DNA of 19,449 bases. Source: Methanosarcinales archaeon (lineage in GTDB: Archaea; Halobacteriota; Syntropharchaeia; Alkanophagales; Methanospirareceae). The DNA lies in the NCBI GenBank assembly GCA_025464275.1, contig JAODGR010000079.1, positions 1 to 19,449 on the forward strand, in the 5' to 3' direction. The position numbers and the translations under genes are program-made. Numbering within the stretch: position 1 is the stretch's first letter; each line of letters opens with the position of its first letter. The notes under the pieces were generated by a model. It saw nothing but the letters and a program-made list of their open reading frames with translations, made no database searches and was not told the DNA's origin. This document shows positions 15,290-19,449 of the stretch, piece by piece.

Positions 15290-15364
15290 ATGACAATGGG
15301 AGAAGAGAAGAAGAAAGATCTGCTGGATAAAGGCGCGATTGTTCAACGCGATTATGAGAGGTAA
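15290..15364 (+). CDS. Tiny ORF (24 aa, or 22 from the second ATG) just upstream of nifB
   Basis: It begins MTMGEEKKKDLL and ends DKGAIVQRDYER, then TAA one base before the nifB ATG. The nifB ribosome binding site GAGAGGT (15356-15362) lies inside its last codons. ATG 15296 sits at leaderless distance from the TATA candidate. In my reading, the charged peptide with LLDKGAIVQRD looks like the N-terminus of siroheme sulfite/nitrite reductase-like proteins, so it may be a remnant. It could equally be a translated leader coupled to nifB, or untranslated. Confidence 0.4.
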   Translation: MTMGEEKKKDLLDKGAIVQRDYER

Positions 15365-15365
15365 C

Positions 15366-16274
15366 ATGGCTGCAAATAGTTCAGAGCATGTATCTGTAAC
15401 CGAGGTAGAAGGGTTGAAGGTTCCATGGGATGCGTCACAGCTGCGTAAGATACAGGAGCATCCCTGTTTCAGTGAGAACGCATGTCATCTCTTCGGCAGG
15501 ATGCATCTGCCGGTGGCACCGAGATGCAATATCCAGTGTAATTACTGTATTCGTAAGTACGATTGCGTGAATGAATCGCGTCCGGGGGTTACGAGTAAGG
15601 TATTGACACCGGAGGAGGCGCTGGAACGTGTGCGGGAAGTATTGGAGAAGGTGCATTACATAAAGGTGGTTGCAGTTGCGGGTCCGGGTGAGCCACTATA
15701 CAACGAAGAGACTTTTGAGACTTTCAGACTGGTGAAAGCGGAATTCCCGCACCTGATGCGGTGTATGAGCACCAATGGACTGCTGCTACCCGACCGTATA
15801 GAAGATATAGCGGAGCTGGAGATAGGCACGATAACGGTTACACTGAATGCGGTCGATCCCGCTATAGGTAAGCTCATATACTCGTTCGTCAATTATCATG
15901 GCAGGATATACAAAGGCGAAGAAGCTGCGGAGATATTGCTGCGGAATCAGTTAGAGGGCATAAGAGAGGCATTGAAGCGGAAGATACTGGTGAAGGTGAA
16001 TACCGTTTACATACCAACGGTGAATGACCACCATATTGAGGATATAGCACGGGCGATAGGCGAGATGGGGGTTTATATGCAGAATATCATGCCGCTCATA
16101 CCGCAATACAAGTTCGCGAATATCAAACCGCCGACACAGAAGGAGAAGCATGAGATGCAAGCCCGCTGTCTGAAGTATGTGAAGCAGATGACACACTGCC
16201 GCCAGTGCCGTGCAGACGCGATAGGCAGACTGGGTAAGGATATCCAGGAGCAGTTCTACTCAAAGCAGAAATAA
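15366..16274 (+). CDS. nifB: NifB, radical SAM synthase of the 8Fe-9S-C L-cluster precursor
   Basis: NifB fuses two 4Fe-4S clusters and inserts a carbide from SAM to make NifB-co (the L-cluster). It is 302 aa, the stand-alone archaeal form without the bacterial NifX domain. Family marks: EHPCFSENACHLFGRMHLPVAPRCNIQCNYC with HPC at 32-34 and the radical SAM triad C54-x3-C58-x2-C61, RKYDC (C67), ExxRP (70-73), the GPGEPL loop, and the C-terminal CRQCRADAIGRLG (C278, C281). All expected cluster ligands seem present. ATG 15366 follows GAGAGGT; a TTG-initiated frame from 15339 is less likely. It sits behind mmp15 and before a Mo/W transporter. Nitrogenase and non-nitrogenase uses are both open. 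Confidence 0.95.
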   Translation: MAANSSEHVSVTEVEGLKVPWDASQLRKIQEHPCFSENACHLFGRMHLPVAPRCNIQCNYCIRKYDCVNESRPGVTSKVLTPEEALERVREVLEKVHYIKVVAVAGPGEPLYNEETFETFRLVKAEFPHLMRCMSTNGLLLPDRIEDIAELEIGTITVTLNAVDPAIGKLIYSFVNYHGRIYKGEEAAEILLRNQLEGIREALKRKILVKVNTVYIPTVNDHHIEDIARAIGEMGVYMQNIMPLIPQYKFANIKPPTQKEKHEMQARCLKYVKQMTHCRQCRADAIGRLGKDIQEQFYSKQK

Positions 16275-16317
16275 TAGAGTAATAGTAAATAAGGGAGTAA
16301 GGTAAGAGGAACAAAGA

Positions 16318-16340
16318 CCAAAAACCCAAAACCAAAAACC
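16318..16340 (+). repeat. Heptamer-phased CCAAAAA tract before the modA TATA box
   Basis: C-tracts at 16318, 16325, 16332 and 16339 are separated by pure A-tracts with an exact 7-nt period. The minus strand therefore has four G-tracts with T-only loops, a two-tetrad quadruplex candidate. The tract abuts the TATA element and occupies the position where a BRE would lie. Confidence 0.8.
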
Positions 16341-16361
16341 TTATATACCGAATGGTATATA
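16341..16361 (+). promoter_or_regulatory. TATA box overlapped by a perfect inverted repeat (operator candidate) of the modA operon
   Basis: TATATACC-GAAT-GGTATATA (16342-16361) is a perfect 8-4-8 palindrome. Its left arm is the TATA box (TTATATA, 16341-16347). A protein bound here would block TBP. Bacterial ModE operators also have TATA-rich inverted arms, so a molybdate/tungstate-responsive regulator is plausible, but the regulator is not encoded in this window. The predicted start near 16369 leaves a leader of about 10 nt before ATG 16378. Confidence 0.6.
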
Positions 16362-16377
16362 CTTGCATATCGGTTCG

Positions 16378-17226
16378 ATGGTGAGAAGAAAAGCTCTGGT
16401 TTTGATAGCAATAGCGGCAATCGCAGCGGCAGTGATGTGCTCAGGATGTATTAACAAAGAGAAAGAAACACCGGCGACCACGACAATACCACCGAAAACT
16501 CCTTCTATCATGGTCTATTCAGGTGCGGGTATGCGAAAGCCTATGGAAGAGATTGGGAGACTGTTTGAGCAGAGATATGGCGTTACCGTGAACTACAACT
16601 ATGGCGGCTCCAATACCCTATTGAGCCAGATAGAACTGACGCATCAGGGTGATGTGTATATGCCGGGTGCAACGATGTATATAGAAAGAGCGAAGGAGAA
16701 GGGGTTTATTGATTACGAGCAGCGTGTAGCGTATCATATACCTGTTATAGCGGTTCCAGAGGGTAATCCCGCGAATATAACATCGCTGTATGACCTCGCA
16801 AGACCGGGAGTGAAGGTCGTGCTCGGTGACCCGAAGGCGTGTGCCATTGGCAGACTGGCGGACAGGATACTGGAGAAGAACGGGCTTCTCGATGCTGTGA
16901 ATGCAAATGTCATTGCCCGCACCGGCACGGTAAATGAACTGGTGGTTTATATCAGCATGCGCACGGCAGACGCATCAATAATATGGAAAGCATCCTTAGC
17001 TGGGACTGAGGCGAAGACCGACATGATAGAGATACCAGAGGAGCAGAATATCATAAAAGTGATTCCGATAGGCAGGCTGAGATTCTCAACCAGCAAGGAT
17101 ATAGCGAAGAAGTTCGTTGACTTCGTCACCTCTGATGAGGGTAAAGCGGTCTTTGAGAAATACGGGTTTACAGCATACCCGGTCCATGATATGAATCTAA
17201 GCGAAGCGCAGCGGGCTAATAAATAA
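16378..17226 (+). CDS. modA: ModA-type molybdate/tungstate-binding lipoprotein
   Basis: Solute-binding component of an oxyanion ABC importer, 282 aa. The first 24 residues form a lipoprotein signal: basic VRRK, a hydrophobic Ala/Ile stretch, and the lipobox-like MCSGC with C24 as lipid-anchoring residue. A Thr/Pro-rich tether (about 28-47) follows. The mature part opens IMVYSGAGMRKPMEEIGRLFEQRYG, then NYGGSNTLLSQIELTHQGDVYMPG, the usual layout of ModA-like proteins with Ser/Gly ligands for the anion. The longer frame begins with TTG at 16363; ATG 16378 is preferred because the signal peptide starts there. Mo versus W cannot be decided from sequence. Formylmethanofuran dehydrogenase or nitrogenase would be candidate users. 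Confidence 0.88.
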   Translation: MVRRKALVLIAIAAIAAAVMCSGCINKEKETPATTTIPPKTPSIMVYSGAGMRKPMEEIGRLFEQRYGVTVNYNYGGSNTLLSQIELTHQGDVYMPGATMYIERAKEKGFIDYEQRVAYHIPVIAVPEGNPANITSLYDLARPGVKVVLGDPKACAIGRLADRILEKNGLLDAVNANVIARTGTVNELVVYISMRTADASIIWKASLAGTEAKTDMIEIPEEQNIIKVIPIGRLRFSTSKDIAKKFVDFVTSDEGKAVFEKYGFTAYPVHDMNLSEAQRANK

Positions 17227-17239
17227 AGAGAGGGGGAAG

Positions 17240-17725
17240 ATGGAGGAGATAAGGTACAGACCCATTGGGGTCATACATACGGGATTCCGTGATAAGAAGG
17301 ACACACCCATTCAGGGTGTGTTCGCAAGGGGTGCAAAGGGCGAGGTGGTGGTATTTCATGAGTATGCTGCGGGCTTAAAGGACATCGAAGGGTTCTCTCA
17401 TATCATACTCATATACCATTTCCATCTCGCGGATGGCTATTCGCTCGTCTCAATGCCGTTCCTGGAGGACAGACACCACGGGATATTCGCTATACGGCAT
17501 TTCAAACGACCGAATCCCATCGGGCTATCGGTCGTGAAGCTGGAGCGGGTGGTGGGGAACAGACTGGAGATAAGTGAGGTGGACATCATAGACGGGACAC
17601 CGCTACTCGATATAAAGCCGTTCGTGCCACAGTTTGACAATAGACCGGAAGCGAAGAGTGGATGGCTGAGCAGTCCACATCTGGATATGGTTAAGGGCGA
17701 ATCAGGCATGCACAGACCTGAATAA
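17240..17725 (+). CDS. TsaA/TrmO-like (UPF0066) protein within the Mo/W transport operon
   Basis: A 161-aa single-domain protein of the TsaA/YaeB fold. Bacterial TrmO in this family uses SAM to N6-methylate t6A37 in tRNA-Thr. Signatures: RPIGVIHTGF at the start, GFSHIILIYHFH, GIFAIRHFKRPNPIGLS (RPNPIG at 90-95), and DGTPLLDIKPFVPQFD (118 onward). It lacks the C-terminal domain of E. coli TrmO. It begins 13 nt after modA behind GGGGGAAG, so it is operonic with the transporter, an arrangement that does not fit an obvious tRNA role. The substrate in this archaeon is unknown. Confidence 0.9.
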   Translation: MEEIRYRPIGVIHTGFRDKKDTPIQGVFARGAKGEVVVFHEYAAGLKDIEGFSHIILIYHFHLADGYSLVSMPFLEDRHHGIFAIRHFKRPNPIGLSVVKLERVVGNRLEISEVDIIDGTPLLDIKPFVPQFDNRPEAKSGWLSSPHLDMVKGESGMHRPE

Positions 17726-17771
17726 GTACAAACATGGAGCGGAAGGAGAGTGAGAAGGAGGGTAAGAGGGG

Positions 17772-18569
17772 ATGTCGGGGTTGAAACGTTCAAAGATCGA
17801 GGTTATTGCCGTCCTGTCCAGTCTGTTACTCGCTGCTTTTATACTCGCCCTGATTATCTGCGTCGTTACACATACCACGCTACACGCACTGATATCGAGC
17901 ATGCTCTCGGAGGAGATACAGTTTGCGATAAAATTGAGCCTGAGCACGGCTGCCGTCTCCACGGCTATGTGCATTGGCATCTCGATACCAGCAGCATACG
18001 CACTTGCACGATACGAATTCGTGGGTAAGAGTGTGGTCAATACGATCCTTGATACGCCACTGGCATTACCGCCACTGGTTGCGGGTGTGGGCTTGTTAAT
18101 CCTCTTTGGCACGACACCGGTCGGTGATGCGCTTGCCAGAGCCGGACTGGTATTCGTCTTCACGCCACTGGGGATAATAATAGCACAGTTCTTCGTGAAT
18201 ATGCCGTTCATGCTCAGGATACTCCGTGCTACCTTCCAGAGTGTGAGTCCGAGGTATGAGTATGTAGCGGAAACGCTTGGGTGCACCGAGTCACAGGCGT
18301 TCTGGCGTGTAACACTGCCGATGTCGAAGAACGGACTACTCGCAGGCACTGTCATCACATGGTCAAAGGGGATAGGCGAGTTCGGTGCCGCACTGATGGT
18401 CGCGGGTGCGACGAGGATGAGAACCGAGACGCTGCCCATATCTCTGTTCCTGAACATGTCATGTGGAGAGCTGAATTTAGCCATTGCCGCTGCTACTATT
18501 CTCATTGTCATATCGCTTCTGTCTCTGTTCGTGTTTGAGTTATATGGAGGTTTTACGGAGGTGTTCTGA
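17772..18569 (+). CDS. modB: Molybdate/tungstate ABC transporter permease
   Basis: Inner-membrane channel of the importer, 265 aa. Hydrophobic segments at about residues 11-35, 52-76, 92-112, 125-150, 190-212 and 237-258 suggest six membrane spans. The cytoplasmic coupling loop (EAA-type) is AETLGCTESQAFWRVTLPMSKNGLLAG, which contacts the ATPase. LALPPLVAGVGLLILFG and GIGEFGAALMVAGATRMRTETLP are typical of ModB/WtpB/CysT permeases. AGAGGGG precedes the ATG. The ATPase gene starts 1 nt after its stop. Confidence 0.93.
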   Translation: MSGLKRSKIEVIAVLSSLLLAAFILALIICVVTHTTLHALISSMLSEEIQFAIKLSLSTAAVSTAMCIGISIPAAYALARYEFVGKSVVNTILDTPLALPPLVAGVGLLILFGTTPVGDALARAGLVFVFTPLGIIIAQFFVNMPFMLRILRATFQSVSPRYEYVAETLGCTESQAFWRVTLPMSKNGLLAGTVITWSKGIGEFGAALMVAGATRMRTETLPISLFLNMSCGELNLAIAAATILIVISLLSLFVFELYGGFTEVF

Positions 18570-18570
18570 G

Positions 18571-19449
18571 ATGATAAGGATAGAGGACTTATCGAAGGAC
18601 ATGGGCGAGTTCTCATTGCGAGATGTTAATCTTGATATAAGCGAGGGTGAGTATTTCATGGTATTGGGACCCACGGGTGCGGGTAAGACCATCCTGCTCG
18701 AGACAATAGCGGGCATTTATACACCGGATAGTGGCAGGATATTACTCGACGGGCGAGACATCACCGCTCTACCGCCGAGGGAGCGGAACATCGGCATGGT
18801 CTATCAGGATTACATGCTCTTTCCATTCCTTAGTGTGGAGGATAACATCGGGTTCGGACTGAAATCGAAGAAGATGGAGCGTAAGGAGTTAAGACGGAGG
18901 GTGGAAGAGCTCGCAAATCTGATGGGCATCTCTCATCTCCTGCATCGCTATCCCGCAACGCTGAGTGGTGGTGAGCAGCAGAAGGTCGCGATTGCAAGAG
19001 CGATTGCCATTGAACCCTCTGTATTGCTCATGGACGAGCCGCTATCCGCATTAGACCAGCGGACGAGGGATTACCTGCGAGAGGAACTGAGACGAGTGAA
19101 GAAAGAATTTGGGATTACTGTGGTTCACGTCACGCACGACCAGACGGAGGCGATGATGCTCGCAGACAGGATAGCGGTGATGATGCACGGGCGGATAATG
19201 CAGGTGGGTACGCCTTACGAGATATTCAACAAGCCGCAAACCGAGGAGCTGGCGGATTTCGTCGGTATTGAGAATATACTGAGTGGCGTGGTTCGTGATA
19301 ATGATGCCGGGATTGTGGAGATAGAGGTGGATGGTGGATACACCATGTTTGCCATCTCCGAATACCGTGCAGGTAGTAAGGTAAAGGTGTTCATAAGACC
19401 TGAGGATATAATACTCTCCCGTGAGGTGGGTGAGAGCAGTGCGAGGAAT
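18571..19449 (+). CDS. modC: Molybdate/tungstate ABC transporter ATPase, C-terminus cut by window end
   Basis: Energises the ModAB importer. The open frame runs 293 codons to the window edge with no stop. Walker A GPTGAGKT (33-40), Q-loop Q79 (GMVYQDYMLFPF), ABC signature LSGGEQQ (131-137), Walker B plus D-loop LLMDEPLSALD (152-162) and H-loop H189 (VTHDQ) are all intact. From about residue 235, GIENILSGVV begins the C-terminal TOBE/MOP-type regulatory domain that binds oxyanion in ModC/WtpC; VKVFIRPEDIILS belongs to it. GGAGGT eight bases before the ATG is a strong ribosome binding site, lying within the 3' end of modB. Confidence 0.95.
   Translation, partial: MIRIEDLSKDMGEFSLRDVNLDISEGEYFMVLGPTGAGKTILLETIAGIYTPDSGRILLDGRDITALPPRERNIGMVYQDYMLFPFLSVEDNIGFGLKSKKMERKELRRRVEELANLMGISHLLHRYPATLSGGEQQKVAIARAIAIEPSVLLMDEPLSALDQRTRDYLREELRRVKKEFGITVVHVTHDQTEAMMLADRIAVMMHGRIMQVGTPYEIFNKPQTEELADFVGIENILSGVVRDNDAGIVEIEVDGGYTMFAISEYRAGSKVKVFIRPEDIILSREVGESSARN

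Noticed and set aside
15339..15365. TTG start for nifB
   Set aside because: Poor start codon, overlaps the tiny ORF, and ATG 15366 has a well-placed GAGAGGT.
16363..16377. TTG start for modA
   Set aside because: It would place extra residues before the basic signal-peptide start and fall upstream of or at the predicted transcription start.
17702..18616. 304-codon open frame antisense to modB
   Set aside because: It mirrors the permease gene, is rich in Ser/Pro/Ile with no recognisable domain, and modB has all expected family motifs and a ribosome binding site.
1..19449. Complete reassignment of TAG to a sense codon
   Set aside because: rpl3, rps19 and mmp15 end in TAG exactly at the expected family C-termini, so TAG still terminates; at most dual use is possible.
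1..19449. Mobile element or phage genes
   Set aside because: No transposase, integrase or terminal inverted repeats with target duplications were recognised; all genes look chromosomal.

Overview
The window is chromosomal DNA from a euryarchaeon of the methanogen or alkane/methane-oxidiser kind. Pointers are an archaeal-order ribosomal protein operon (L3-L4-L23-L2-S19-L22-S3-L29-SUI1-Rpp29-S17), two archaeal RNase P protein subunits, TATA-box promoters with short leaders, a methanogenesis-marker-15 gene, a NifB gene and a radical SAM enzyme of the tetraether lipid synthase family. The mid-range GC content, dense ATGA gene overlaps and gene mix would suit an ANME-1/Methanophagales or Syntropharchaeia-like lineage. 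That placement is an inference, since no rRNA or mcrA gene is present.

Left part (1-7986). A minus-strand pair encodes an XPB-type DNA helicase followed, with a 4-nt overlap, by a GltD-like Fe-S/flavin oxidoreductase that runs off the left edge. The GltD-like frame is interrupted by one amber codon (61-63), yet homology continues beyond it. Divergent from xpb, across a 77-nt promoter region, is a 687-aa protein that carries the same accessory domain as the helicase N-terminus plus a C-terminal WYL-type domain, but no motor. Next comes a Tes-like radical SAM gene behind a heptamer repeat array. Converging on it are an RNase P Rpp21 gene and a GT-B glycosyltransferase gene. A small NifU C-domain (Nfu) protein reads away from the glycosyltransferase.

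Middle part (8019-13806). One ribosomal protein operon runs from a good TATA box to S17. The usual continuation (L14, L24, S4e, L5 and so on) is absent, so the S10/spc superoperon is cut at this point.

Right part (13807-19449). Methanogenesis marker 15, an ATPase related to CoA-dehydratase activators, is followed by nifB, which is preceded by a tiny ORF. Next is an oxyanion uptake operon: ModA-type lipoprotein, TrmO/TsaA-like protein, ModB permease and ModC ATPase (cut by the right edge). A perfect 8-4-8 inverted repeat sits on the ModA TATA box. Taken together, this part looks like a metallocofactor neighbourhood: L-cluster precursor synthesis, a putative MCR-activation ATPase and Mo/W uptake.

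No tRNA, rRNA, CRISPR array or insertion sequence was seen. No gene-free stretch exceeds 300 nt; the longest are 4574-4737 and 13807-13962. The strongest leads are the amber codon in the GltD-like gene, the mmp15-nifB-modABC neighbourhood, the ModA operator-like palindrome, and the xpb/WYL divergent pair with a shared domain.
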